Assembly: GCA_039586575.1 (NCBI GenBank)
Contig: JBDHKD010000013.1
Location: 36,915-100,914 of the forward strand
Direction of reading: 5' to 3'
From: G020344215 sp039586575
GTDB lineage: Bacteria > Gemmatimonadota > Gemmatimonadetes > Palauibacterales > KS3-K002
DNA: 64,000 bases
Shown here piece by piece: positions 34,441-42,827 of this stretch. Under the pieces are notes generated by a model. It did not search any database, was not told where the DNA came from, and saw nothing but the letters and a program-made list of their open reading frames with translations. The first letter of the stretch is position 1. Each line of letters opens with the position of its first letter. A program made the translations under genes and the position numbers.

Positions 34441-35085
34441 ATGGAACGGGGTCAGCGAGAGGCTCTGGAGCGTTACGTGGACGACCTGTTCGCGCCGGAA
34501 GACGACGTGCTCGCCGGCCTGCGCGCGGCGATGCGGCGCGCCGCTCTGCCCGAGATCTTCATCAGCGCCGCCGAGGGGAAGCTGCTACAGGTCCTACTGC
34601 GGGCGATCGGCGCCAGGCGCGTCGTCGAGCTGGGCACCTTGGGCGGCTACAGCGCCATCTGGATGGCCCGGACCCTACCGCCGGACGGGCGTCTGGTCAC
34701 GATCGAGAAAGAGCCCGATCGCGCCGAGCTTGCCCGCAGCTTCATCGCGCGGGCCGGGCTGGAAGAGCGTGTGGAGGTCAGGGTGGGAGAGGCGGAGGAT
34801 CTGCTCGAGAGCTTGGCGGTCGAAGGGCCATTCGATGCCGTGTTCATCGACGCGGACAAAGAGGGATATCCGCGCTACCTGGAGTGGTGTGCGGTAAACG
34901 TGCGTTGCGGCGGCCTCGTCATCGCCGACAACGCGTTCAAGGGTGGGCAGGTCCTCGATAGCGAGACAGAGGATCCTGGGGTCATCGGGATACAGGAGTT
35001 CAACCGTCGCGTGGCCCGAGACCCGCGATTCACGTCGATCGTCGTGCCGACCCGTGATGGCGTGGCGATCGCACTGGTAAACTGA
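34441..35085 (+). CDS. Class I SAM-dependent O-methyltransferase (COMT/CCoAOMT type)
   Basis: A 214-residue protein with SAM motif VVELGTLGGYSAIWMA, the acidic residue in VTIEKEPD and the metal-site segment FIDADKEGYPRYLEW followed by VIADNAFKGG. This fits the cation-dependent O-methyltransferase family. The substrate is unknown. The ATG at 34441 was preferred over one 18 bases upstream, which lies in sequence without coding character. Confidence 0.9.
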   Translation: MERGQREALERYVDDLFAPEDDVLAGLRAAMRRAALPEIFISAAEGKLLQVLLRAIGARRVVELGTLGGYSAIWMARTLPPDGRLVTIEKEPDRAELARSFIARAGLEERVEVRVGEAEDLLESLAVEGPFDAVFIDADKEGYPRYLEWCAVNVRCGGLVIADNAFKGGQVLDSETEDPGVIGIQEFNRRVARDPRFTSIVVPTRDGVAIALVN

Positions 35086-35094
35086 GGCGAAGCC

Positions 35095-35940
35095 GTGCGC
35101 GTCAACTACCACATCCACAACCAGTACTCGAGCGATGGCCGCGGCAGCACCGAGGAGGTCTGCGAGAAGGCTGTGGAGCTCGGGTTCGAGGAGATCTGCT
35201 TCACCAACCACGCCGAGACGCTGAGCCCGGCTGGCGATGATTGGATCCTCGACCTGGTCGAGGCCAGACAGCGATACGAGCAGCTGCAACACGAGATCGA
35301 GCGCCTGCAGCCCGAGTACCCGGAACTGCGAATCCTGCTGGGTGCCGAGTACGAGTTTCGTCCCGAGTGGGTGGAGACCTTGGATGCACTCACCGATTCG
35401 GTCGACTTCGATCTGATCATCGGCTCGGTTCACGTGGTGGACGGCCAGCAGATCTCCGGCGGCGCGGTGAGCAGTTATTTCAAGACGCGGGATGCTTCGG
35501 AAGCGTACGGCCGCTACTTCCAGACCATCGATGAGATGGTCGAGTGGGGCGGGTTCGACGTCGTCGCACACCTGGACATGGCGAAACGCTTCGGCGTCAA
35601 GTACTACGGCCCGTTCGACGCCAAGCCGTTCGAGTCACAGATCCGAGCCACGCTCGAGAAGATGGTCGGCAAGGGGCTGGGGCTCGAGGTGAATACGTCG
35701 GGCGTCGTCCAAGCACCAGCCGAACCGTATCCCGCGCTCGACATACTCAAACTGGCCAAGGGCTCGCACGTGGCCACGGTGACCATCGGTACCGACAGCC
35801 ATGTGCCAACCAGTCTGGAGCAGGGCTGGGAAGTGGGCGAGTTGATGTTGAAGCGCGCCGGCTTCAGCGAGATCACCCTGTTCAGTCACCGGATCCGCAA
35901 GAACGTCCCGCTCGAAGTAGGGGAAGAAGAAGCGGAGTAG
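35095..35940 (+). CDS. PHP-domain histidinol-phosphatase family protein
   Basis: A 281-residue TIM-barrel PHP phosphatase of the HisK/HisJ type. Metal ligands appear as HIHNQYSSDG near the N-terminus, FTNHAE, GAEYEF, GSVHVVDG, HLDMAKR and the late GTDSHVP. It starts at GTG with a GAGGCG ribosome site. It is followed after nine bases by the HisF-like gene, which hints at a histidine-related or derived function, but no other his genes are present. Confidence 0.85.
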   Translation: MRVNYHIHNQYSSDGRGSTEEVCEKAVELGFEEICFTNHAETLSPAGDDWILDLVEARQRYEQLQHEIERLQPEYPELRILLGAEYEFRPEWVETLDALTDSVDFDLIIGSVHVVDGQQISGGAVSSYFKTRDASEAYGRYFQTIDEMVEWGGFDVVAHLDMAKRFGVKYYGPFDAKPFESQIRATLEKMVGKGLGLEVNTSGVVQAPAEPYPALDILKLAKGSHVATVTIGTDSHVPTSLEQGWEVGELMLKRAGFSEITLFSHRIRKNVPLEVGEEEAE

Positions 35941-35946
35941 AACCAG

Positions 35947-36678
35947 CTGACAGGCAAGCGGATCATTCCCAGCCTCACCGTCGGTCGGGAGGGTGCGCTT
36001 CTCGAGCCGCTCTCCTGGGGCGGGCTGGAACACCCCGACGATCCTCTGGCGGTCGCCTACGCCTACGCCGAAGCGGGCGCCGACGAGATCATGTTGGTCG
36101 CCCGCGGGTCGGCGCATCGGGAACTGGTCGAGCGGCTGGCAGCAGCGCTGATGGTTCCTCTCACCGTATGGACGGACCACGGTGAAGCGGCGGCGTTCGA
36201 GAGCATGGTCGCTGCGGGAGCGGCCCGTGTCGTCATCCAGAAGGCGGCGCTCGATGATCCGGACCGGATCGCCGGGCTATCGCGAGAGTTCGGCGTCGAG
36301 GCCGTCGCCGTCGCGATTACGGCCGGGGGCGAGGACGAAGGCTGGCGTGTCTACGATGGTCGGGATGGCCAGCCCACCGAGTGGGACGCCATCACCTGGG
36401 CGCGGGTCGTGGAGGCGCAGAACGGCGGGCTGATCGTCGTCGAGTCGCCCGGCGGCGGTCCGCACGGCGAACCCTTCGACCTCGAGTTGTTGGCTGCGAT
36501 CACGGGAGCGGTAGCCCGGCCTGTCTTGGCGGCCGGCGAGCCCGAGGGTATCGAAGATCTGTTCGATGCCTTGATGATCGGCAATGTCAGTGGCGTACTC
36601 GTTTCCTCGCTCGTCCACTCGGGAGAGGTCACGATTCCGGAAATCAGAGCCTTCCTGAGGGAACATGGCCTTGTGTGA
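35947..36678 (+). CDS. HisF-like pseudoenzyme, probable CTG start
   Basis: A 243-residue TIM-barrel protein matching imidazole glycerol phosphate synthase cyclase along its length: KRIIPSLTV, DDPLAVAYAYAEAGADEIMLV, RVVIQKAALDDP, PTEWDAITWARVVE. With CTG at 35947 as residue 1, KRII falls at positions 4-7, exactly as in HisF. The catalytic Asp11 is then Thr11 and Asp130 is Thr125, and the phosphate-loop Asp is lost (ESPGGGPHG). No ATG, GTG or TTG exists before the ATG at 36091, which would remove the first barrel unit. GGAG overlaps the upstream stop at suitable spacing. It is likely non-catalytic; its role is unknown. Confidence 0.8.
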   Translation: MTGKRIIPSLTVGREGALLEPLSWGGLEHPDDPLAVAYAYAEAGADEIMLVARGSAHRELVERLAAALMVPLTVWTDHGEAAAFESMVAAGAARVVIQKAALDDPDRIAGLSREFGVEAVAVAITAGGEDEGWRVYDGRDGQPTEWDAITWARVVEAQNGGLIVVESPGGGPHGEPFDLELLAAITGAVARPVLAAGEPEGIEDLFDALMIGNVSGVLVSSLVHSGEVTIPEIRAFLREHGLV

Positions 36679-36717
36679 GGCTGGGCGGGCGAAACTCGAC
36701 TCGCTGCGCTAACAACC

Positions 36718-37644
36718 ATGCTGGTGCGGTTGGCTCGCAGGTTGCGTCTGACGGTCAAGTGGCTGATCTACCGAGGCCCGGTAAACCGTGCGCTGCGACT
36801 AGTTATCCGACCGTTCAGGCGGCTCATCCCGATTCGAACCCTTCTCCGCATTCCTCTCGTCGGCAAGCTGAGTGTGAGTGTCCCGGGATTCCCCGATATC
36901 TGGTTGGAGATCCGTGGGTTGGATGATGTGACGGGTCTTCTCTATTGGCGCGGTCACCGTGCCTACGAGCCGGAGGTGCTGAACATTCTCCCGACGCTCG
37001 TGAGGGGATGTGATACGTTCCTGGACGTTGGTGCTCATGTCGGTCTTTACAGTCTTCTGGCTGCGGCTGAGAACCCGAGGCGAAACGTCTATGCCTTCGA
37101 GCCGGTGCCGGAGATCGCGTCGATTCTGCGGCGCAATCGGGAGATCAATCAGCTGGCGAACCTCCACATTGAGGTTTCGGCGGTTTCCGATCGTGTCGGT
37201 GAGGCGGAGCTTGCCATACCCTACGAGGGGGTCCCGACGAGCTCGTCGCTCAGAAAGGGTTTCAGGGATCCGCATCGGCTTATCCGTGTTCCGACGGTCA
37301 CACTTGATCAGTTCGCGGAGTCGCGGGGGATAGCCCGTGTCGATCTCGTTAAGATCGATACGGAGACGACGGAACCGGACGTACTGGTGGGAGGCGGCCG
37401 GCTTCTGGATCGGGACGAGCCGGCGATCATTTGCGAGGTGCTGGCCGGGCACACAGATAGCCAGCTCAATGCTGTGCTCGAGGGCAAGCGGTACATCTAT
37501 TTCCTGATCACAGCGGACGGTTTGATTCGGGAGAGCCGAATTCGGGGAGATACGACCTACCGGTATCGCGACTATCTCCTGGTTCCCACCAGCAGACCGT
37601 CACTTCTGGACGCGCTCGGAGAGTACGTGCTTTCCGATACCTGA
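36718..37644 (+). CDS. FkbM-family methyltransferase
   Basis: A 308-residue protein with an N-terminal basic region and then the SAM-binding core FLDVGAHVGLYSLLAA, AFEPVPE, an SxSD-like AVSDRVGEAEL segment and DLVKIDTETTEPDVL, as in FkbM methyltransferases that modify sugars or polyketides. GC in counted lines is about 55-58% against about 70% nearby, with many T-ending codons, so it may have been acquired. It has no functional partners here. Confidence 0.85.
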   Translation: MLVRLARRLRLTVKWLIYRGPVNRALRLVIRPFRRLIPIRTLLRIPLVGKLSVSVPGFPDIWLEIRGLDDVTGLLYWRGHRAYEPEVLNILPTLVRGCDTFLDVGAHVGLYSLLAAAENPRRNVYAFEPVPEIASILRRNREINQLANLHIEVSAVSDRVGEAELAIPYEGVPTSSSLRKGFRDPHRLIRVPTVTLDQFAESRGIARVDLVKIDTETTEPDVLVGGGRLLDRDEPAIICEVLAGHTDSQLNAVLEGKRYIYFLITADGLIRESRIRGDTTYRYRDYLLVPTSRPSLLDALGEYVLSDT

Positions 37645-37684
37645 TCGTGAGTCTTCCCCGGATCGCCGCGTGCCGGCCTCGCGG

Positions 37685-39802
37685 TCAGGGGTTCACGTAG
37701 CGGTCGAAGAACTCGAGGATCCTCAGCAGTCGATCGATTCGCAACTTCGGTTCGCCGGTCCGCGACAAGTCGTGCCCGGCGCGCGGGTAGCGAACGTACT
37801 CGACCGGCTTGTTCAGCACCTTGAGGGTGCGGTAGAGCATTTCCGACTGTGAGACGCCGGTGCGCAGGTCGCGGTCGGCGTGCATGATGAGGAGCGGCGT
37901 TTGGATCTCGTGCGCGTAGGTCATGGGCGACTCGCGGCGCAAGATCTCGCGGTCTTCCCAGGGGTAGGTGTCGAACTCGTAGGGAACGAGCCTCCAGGCG
38001 TTGCCTTCGCCGAAGAAGACGGCCAGGTCATAGACGCCGCGCTGGGCCACGGCGGCGGCGAATCGATGGTCGTGGCCGATGAGATACGCCGTCAGGTAGC
38101 CGGCGTAGCTCCCACCGGTGACCACCATCCGGCTCTCGTCGACCATACCGCGGGCGACAACGGTGTCGACGGCCGTGAGCACGTCGCGCATCGGTCCGTC
38201 GCCCCAGGCTCGCTGGATCGCGTACTTGAAATCGTAGCCGTAGCCATCGCTGCCGCGCGGGTTCGTGTAGAGGACGACGTAGCCGCTGGCGGCGAGCAGC
38301 TGGAACTCATGCCACATGGTGGACTCGCCGGGCCCCCACATCGCGTGCGGGCCGCCGTGGATCTCCACCGCCAGTGGGTAGCGCTCGCCTTCCCGGTAGC
38401 CGACCGGCTCGATGAGCCAGCCCTGCACGCGCCGCCCATCGAAGCTGTTGTACCAGAAGCCCCGGTGGGCCTGGATGTGGATGTCGCTCAGCCAGCCGGT
38501 GTTCAGGCTCGAGACCCGGCGTTCCCCGTCGCCGTCCGCGTTGACCACATAGACCTCGGACGGGTTCGCCGGTTGGGCGGCCGCAAAGGCCAGCACCTCG
38601 CCGTTCAGGTCGAAGCTTGCCACGCCCCGCTCGCCGGACACCACCTGTCGTACCTGGCCGTTGTGCAGCTGGGCGCGGTAGATCGGCACCGTCCCGTGCA
38701 CGCCGGCGGTGAAGTAGATGGAACTACCGTCAGCGGACCAGTGATACTGGCGGGCGCTGCGGTCCAGCGACCGACTGACCCACTCGACGTTTCCGATCAG
38801 GTCGTTCTGGAGCAGCTCGAGAACGCCGATTATCGTGTTGGCGGCGGATGGCTCGGTAGTGTCGCGGGCGGCGAAGGCGATGTGCGAGCCGTCGGGCGAC
38901 CAGGCCGGCCTGAAGACGTTGTAGCCTGGAACTTCGATCATCCGCGGCTCGCCGCCCGCGAGATCCATGACGTACAGCTCGTTCTTGATCGAATAATCCG
39001 GGTGGATCCCTGCGGTGATGTCAGCGACGAACGCGATCCGCTGGCCATCCGGCGAGAAGGTCGGCGCGAAGAAATCGTACGGTCCGTTGGTCAGACGCCT
39101 CGCTTCTCGGGTTTCCAAGTCGATCGCGTAGATGTGTGTCCAGCCCTCGATCGGATTGAGCCCGCGTTCGCCCTGAAAGTTCAGCCGGGTGATGACGGCC
39201 GGCTCCTCCTCCTCCGCGTTTTTCGCCAACCAGGCCCGGATCCGATCCAGCGACCCCCACATCGCCGCCTCGACGTCAGCCGCGCGGCTCTCTTCTTCCT
39301 CCAGTTCGCGAGTCGATAGCGAGGATTCGAAGAGCAGGCGACTACCGTCGGGTGACCAGACCGGACTCGCCGCGCCGTTCTCCAGGTCGGTGAGCTGCCA
39401 CGGCTCGCCGCCGTCGAGCGGCAGGATGAAGATCTGGCCGGTCACGCCACGGCTGGAGACGAATGCCAATCGGGAGCCGTCGGGGGACCAGGCAGGGTCA
39501 CGGTCGCGGACTTTCCCGCGGGTCAACTGACGAGGCGTACCTCCGTCGGTGTCGGCTAGCCAGAGGTGGCTGTAGGAGGCATTCGCGGCCGAATCGATCT
39601 CGGCGACCACGAACGCAACACGTCGGCCGTCCGGCGCGATGGCGATGTCGCCCGCTGTGCGGATTCGGTAGAGATCGTTCGCCTGGACGGGTCGCCGTTC
39701 CTGAGCGAGTGCATCGTCAGCCGGGGCGAACAGGGCGGTAAGCAGCAGGATGGCAGCGGTCGAGCGGGGTGTCCTGAACGGAACTGGGATACTCCACGAC
39801 AT
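37685..39802 (-). CDS. S9-family prolyl oligopeptidase (secreted)
   Basis: A 705-residue protein with a signal peptide (1-33), a beta-propeller built of repeated SPDG(S/Q)R-like blades, and a C-terminal alpha/beta-hydrolase domain. The catalytic triad is Ser565 (GGSYAGY), Asp645 (HADRDLRTG) and His677 (RAGHDLS). It resembles dipeptidyl peptidase or acylaminoacyl peptidase types found in periplasmic peptide turnover. It is a single gene, convergent with the FkbM gene. Confidence 0.92.
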   Translation of the reverse strand: MSWSIPVPFRTPRSTAAILLLTALFAPADDALAQERRPVQANDLYRIRTAGDIAIAPDGRRVAFVVAEIDSAANASYSHLWLADTDGGTPRQLTRGKVRDRDPAWSPDGSRLAFVSSRGVTGQIFILPLDGGEPWQLTDLENGAASPVWSPDGSRLLFESSLSTRELEEEESRAADVEAAMWGSLDRIRAWLAKNAEEEEPAVITRLNFQGERGLNPIEGWTHIYAIDLETREARRLTNGPYDFFAPTFSPDGQRIAFVADITAGIHPDYSIKNELYVMDLAGGEPRMIEVPGYNVFRPAWSPDGSHIAFAARDTTEPSAANTIIGVLELLQNDLIGNVEWVSRSLDRSARQYHWSADGSSIYFTAGVHGTVPIYRAQLHNGQVRQVVSGERGVASFDLNGEVLAFAAAQPANPSEVYVVNADGDGERRVSSLNTGWLSDIHIQAHRGFWYNSFDGRRVQGWLIEPVGYREGERYPLAVEIHGGPHAMWGPGESTMWHEFQLLAASGYVVLYTNPRGSDGYGYDFKYAIQRAWGDGPMRDVLTAVDTVVARGMVDESRMVVTGGSYAGYLTAYLIGHDHRFAAAVAQRGVYDLAVFFGEGNAWRLVPYEFDTYPWEDREILRRESPMTYAHEIQTPLLIMHADRDLRTGVSQSEMLYRTLKVLNKPVEYVRYPRAGHDLSRTGEPKLRIDRLLRILEFFDRYVNP

Positions 39803-39877
39803 CGAATACCTCTATGTGCCAGAGCAGGATCTGATCGGCTCAGCCGACGGACAGTGCGCGGGGGAGCTTAAGGGTTG

Positions 39878-40138
39878 CTAAAGTCGACCGCCGGGCCCGT
39901 CGACCGGGCAGTAGACGTTCAGGTACCCGCAGCGGCTGCAGTGCCAGCCGACCCACTCGGGCGGCAGAGCGGCGTCGCTAAGGCGGAGCGACCTGAATCG
40001 CAGATGGTGGCCACTGCGGCCGATAAACGCGTGACAGCCCGGCATCTGGCAACGGACGCGGTGGCCGGGTGTGATCTCCTGCGGGTAGAGCCACTCCCGG
40101 AGCGCGACGGTCCTCTGGTTGAGGCGATCTCTAATCAT
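39878..40138 (-). CDS. Small zinc-ribbon-like protein
   Basis: An 86-residue protein starting MIRDRLNQRTVALREW. Two cysteine clusters, C-x4-C-x-A (CQMPGCHAF) and CSRCGYLNVYC, look like a zinc ribbon. The family is unknown. The frame continues upstream to 40342 but that part overlaps repeat-like DNA and does not look like protein. A perfect CGGTCTT/AAGACCG hairpin lies 25 bases upstream (40163-40181). Confidence 0.55.
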   Translation of the reverse strand: MIRDRLNQRTVALREWLYPQEITPGHRVRCQMPGCHAFIGRSGHHLRFRSLRLSDAALPPEWVGWHCSRCGYLNVYCPVDGPGGRL

Positions 40139-40181
40139 CGCGGCGTAAAAGTAAGACGCGCACGGTCTTCCGGAAAGACCG

Positions 40182-40380
40182 AAGGTTCGCCGAAAGTCGC
40201 GTGAGCGGGAGACAGGTGGGAGTGGGGGATTCCATGAATAAGAGAATAAGAGGACAATAGAACAATAGAGCAGCTCAATGAGGGGCGTACCGAAGTCGTG
40301 CTTCCACTCTGAATTCGAGTAGTCTATCGCTCTATCACTCAATCAGTCACGGACTCCCAAGTCCCAACCCTCCCTCCCGA
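40182..40380. repeat. AT-rich intergenic repeat tract
   Basis: The left part is built of polypurine words (AATAAGAGAATAAGAGG, ACAATAGAACAATAGAG) and the right part of related pyrimidine words (AGTCTATCGCTCTATCAC, then ACTCAATCAGTCA at 40337-40349). It ends in CCCAAGTCCCAACCC. The 13-mer ACTCAATCAGTCA recurs at 50759. GC is far below the neighbours. No gene is visible. Confidence 0.6.
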
Positions 40381-40815
40381 CTACTCCCCGATGACTTTCA
40401 AGACGACCCGCTTCGGCCGGCGGCCGTCCCACTCACCGTAGAAGACTCGTTGCCAGGGGCCGAGGTCGAGCTTGCCGCTTGTCACCGGTATGATGACCTC
40501 GTGTCCGACGGTGAGGTTGCGGAGGTGGGCGGCCCCGTTGTCTTCGCCGGTGCGGTTGTGCAGGTAGTCGTCACCGCGGGCCGGGTGTGCGTTCCACGGC
40601 GCCAAATCGCCCTCGAGCCAGTCGAGGATGTCCTGGTGGAGGCCCGATTCGTTGTCGTTCACGAACACGGACGCCGTGATGTGCATGGCGCTGACCAGAC
40701 AGAGCCCTTCCTGGATCCCGCTCTTGCCGACCTCCTCATCGACCCACGGCGTGATATGGATGATCTCCTGCTGCTTCTTCGTGTTGAACGTTCGGTACTC
40801 GGTGTGTGACTTCAT
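40381..40815 (-). CDS. YjbQ/UPF0047 family protein
   Basis: A 144-residue protein of the secondary thiamine-phosphate synthase (UPF0047) family: INITPWV-like HITPWVDEEVGKSGIQEG, VSAMHITASVFVNDNE, HNRTGEDNGAAHLRNLTVGHEVIIPV and the C-terminal LGPWQRVFYGEWDGRR. The conserved His and Glu are as expected. The ATG at 40815 matches the family N-terminus. The true cellular role of the family is not settled. It lies downstream of a TPR protein gene on the same strand. Confidence 0.9.
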   Translation of the reverse strand: MKSHTEYRTFNTKKQQEIIHITPWVDEEVGKSGIQEGLCLVSAMHITASVFVNDNESGLHQDILDWLEGDLAPWNAHPARGDDYLHNRTGEDNGAAHLRNLTVGHEVIIPVTSGKLDLGPWQRVFYGEWDGRRPKRVVLKVIGE

Positions 40816-40861
40816 CGTTCTGCCTCGATTCTGGGCGAGCGGTTTACGCGTCTCGGCTGCC

Positions 40862-41593
40862 TCAACGGAGCCCCCGTTCACGCAGGAAACTCTCGGCCGC
40901 ATCGCGGCGCAGCGGCAACGCTCGACCGTGATCGATGTACTCCTGCCGGGAGGCGGCGGTCTCGGGCGTGTAGGCATCGAGGAAACGCTGCCAGAACTGA
41001 GCTGCCAGGTCATCGTTGCCGAGTGCCTGATAGGCGCGGGCCGAGACCGCGAGCGCCAGGAGATGTTCGGGAACCTCGTTGAGGATGGTGTCGGCGTGCG
41101 CGATCGCGTCCTCGGGCCGGCCCGCCGCCAGGGCGAGCAAAGCCACGTGATAGCGCCCGTCGGGGTCCAGCGATTCGAGACCCAGGTAGGCTGTCATCGC
41201 CACCGGTATGAAGCGTTGAGCGGAAGTGACATCACCGGTCTCGTGGGCCGTCATCGCCTGGTTGAAGAGCTGATCGGCCGACGCCCGCGGCGTCAGCGGT
41301 TGGCTCGCCGGGCCGCTTCCGATGGCGCTGACCGGGATCGGCTGCGCCGGCGGCCGGTCGCTGCGCTCGCCGCCTCCGTAGAGCAGAAAGGCGTAGACGA
41401 CGGCGAGGGCCACGATGGCGAGCCCGAAGGCGCGGAGCCCGGTGAGCCCGCGCGGCTTGCCGTTGGGCTTGGCTTCGCCGGTCAAGGGGGTGCCGCACTT
41501 GCGGCAAAATCGATCGCTGGCGTCGCTGGCAGCGCCGCAGCCGGGGCAGCGCAGTGGCTCGCCGCCCGTGTTCTTGTTGCGTTTCTTACTCAT
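40862..41593 (-). CDS. Zinc-ribbon, single-helix, TPR-like membrane protein
   Basis: A 243-residue protein with N-terminal zinc ribbon CPGCG ... CRKCG (residues 16-34), one membrane helix (about 54-72), a Pro/Ser-rich linker and a helical-repeat C-terminus of TPR type (about 105-225). The ribbon should be cytoplasmic and the TPR part periplasmic, suggesting a scaffold. The specific function is unknown. Confidence 0.7.
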   Translation of the reverse strand: MSKKRNKNTGGEPLRCPGCGAASDASDRFCRKCGTPLTGEAKPNGKPRGLTGLRAFGLAIVALAVVYAFLLYGGGERSDRPPAQPIPVSAIGSGPASQPLTPRASADQLFNQAMTAHETGDVTSAQRFIPVAMTAYLGLESLDPDGRYHVALLALAAGRPEDAIAHADTILNEVPEHLLALAVSARAYQALGNDDLAAQFWQRFLDAYTPETAASRQEYIDHGRALPLRRDAAESFLRERGLR

Positions 41594-41724
41594 CGCCGCG
41601 ATCCGTGTAGCGGTGTCTGTTGCGTTGGCTTGGGAACGGGCGATAATCTACGGGCGGCATAGGCGGATGGGGAAGGGCGCAAACGACCTGGACACCTGCA
41701 CAACTCGTAAGAGACTCCACGCCA

Positions 41725-42825
41725 TTGTCTGATTTCGGCAAGTATTTCCTCCCCGGCCCGACCGAAGTCCGGCCGGAGGTGCTCGGTTCCATGGTGAGGC
41801 CGGTGATCGGTCATCGCGGCCCGGAGATGGAAGCGTTGATGGCCCGGGTGCAGCCGCGCTTACGGGCGTTGTTTCTTACTGGACGGCCGGTGTACGTGTC
41901 CACGTCGTCGGCGACCGGGCTGATGGAGGCGGCGATCCGCAACTGCGTACCGCGCCGGGTCCTGTCTCTGGTGTGTGGAGCGTTTAGCGAGCGGTTCTAC
42001 AAGATCGCCGTGGCGTGCGGCAAGGAAGCGGAGCGGCTGGATGTCGAGCTCGGCGAGTCGAACGAGCCGGGCAGCCTGATCGAAGCGCTCGGCCGCGGTG
42101 TGTACGACGCGATCACCGTCGTACACTCGGAAACATCGACCGGTGTCTTGAATCCACTAGCTGAGCTCGCCGCCGCGGTGCGCGAGACGTCCCCGGACAC
42201 GCTGGTCTTGGTCGACTGCGTCACGTCTCTGGCCGCGACCCCGGTGGAGACTGATGCATGGGGGCTCGATTTCGCTCTCACCGGCTCGCAGAAGGGGATG
42301 GCGCTACCTCCCGGGCTCGCCTTCGGTGTGGCCTCGGAGCGAGCCTATGCGCGGTCGCTCGAGGTGGCGGGCCGCGGCTTCTACTTCAGTTTCGAGGCGT
42401 TCGAGGCTGCGGTGAGTAAGAATCAGACGGCCAACACGCCCGCCGCGTCGCTGCTGTTCGCGCTGGACGTGCAGTTGGAGCGAATCGAGTCGGAGGGGTT
42501 GGATGCGCGCTGGGCGCGGCACCTGGCGATGGCGGAACGGACGTGGCGCTGGGTCGACGAGATGCGCGACGGGTGGGGCATCGAGCTGCGCGTGCTGGCG
42601 GCAGCGGGCAGGCGATCACGGTCGGTGACGTGTATCGCGCTGCCGGATGGCGTAAGCGGTGTCGAGATCGCGCGGCGGGCTGCTGAGCGCGGCTACACGA
42701 TCGCGCCGGGCTACGGCAAGCTGCGGGAGAGAACCTTCCGGATCGGGCACATGGGGGACCACACGATGGACGAGCTCGAAACACTGCTCGCCGAGCTTGG
42801 CAGTCTGTTGGGCGAGCGAGGGTAG
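41725..42825 (+). CDS. Class V aminotransferase, probable phosphoserine or serine aminotransferase
   Basis: A 366-residue PLP enzyme with the opening FLPGPTEVRPEVL typical of the serine-glyoxylate/alanine-glyoxylate branch and the PLP lysine in LTGSQKGMALPPG. It starts at TTG and ends three bases before serA, so it most likely acts as the transaminase that turns phosphohydroxypyruvate into O-phosphoserine, replacing SerC. Serine-glyoxylate exchange is an alternative that sequence cannot rule out. Confidence 0.85.
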   Translation: MSDFGKYFLPGPTEVRPEVLGSMVRPVIGHRGPEMEALMARVQPRLRALFLTGRPVYVSTSSATGLMEAAIRNCVPRRVLSLVCGAFSERFYKIAVACGKEAERLDVELGESNEPGSLIEALGRGVYDAITVVHSETSTGVLNPLAELAAAVRETSPDTLVLVDCVTSLAATPVETDAWGLDFALTGSQKGMALPPGLAFGVASERAYARSLEVAGRGFYFSFEAFEAAVSKNQTANTPAASLLFALDVQLERIESEGLDARWARHLAMAERTWRWVDEMRDGWGIELRVLAAAGRRSRSVTCIALPDGVSGVEIARRAAERGYTIAPGYGKLRERTFRIGHMGDHTMDELETLLAELGSLLGERG

Positions 42826-42827
42826 CG

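Noticed and set aside
36826..36850. GATTCGAACCC string resembling a tRNA T-arm on the minus strand
   Set aside because: The 5-bp T-stem does not pair and no acceptor or anticodon arm can be drawn; it lies within the FkbM coding sequence.
37880..39319. 479-residue plus-strand frame opposite the S9 peptidase
   Set aside because: The S9 catalytic triad and propeller blades are on the minus strand.
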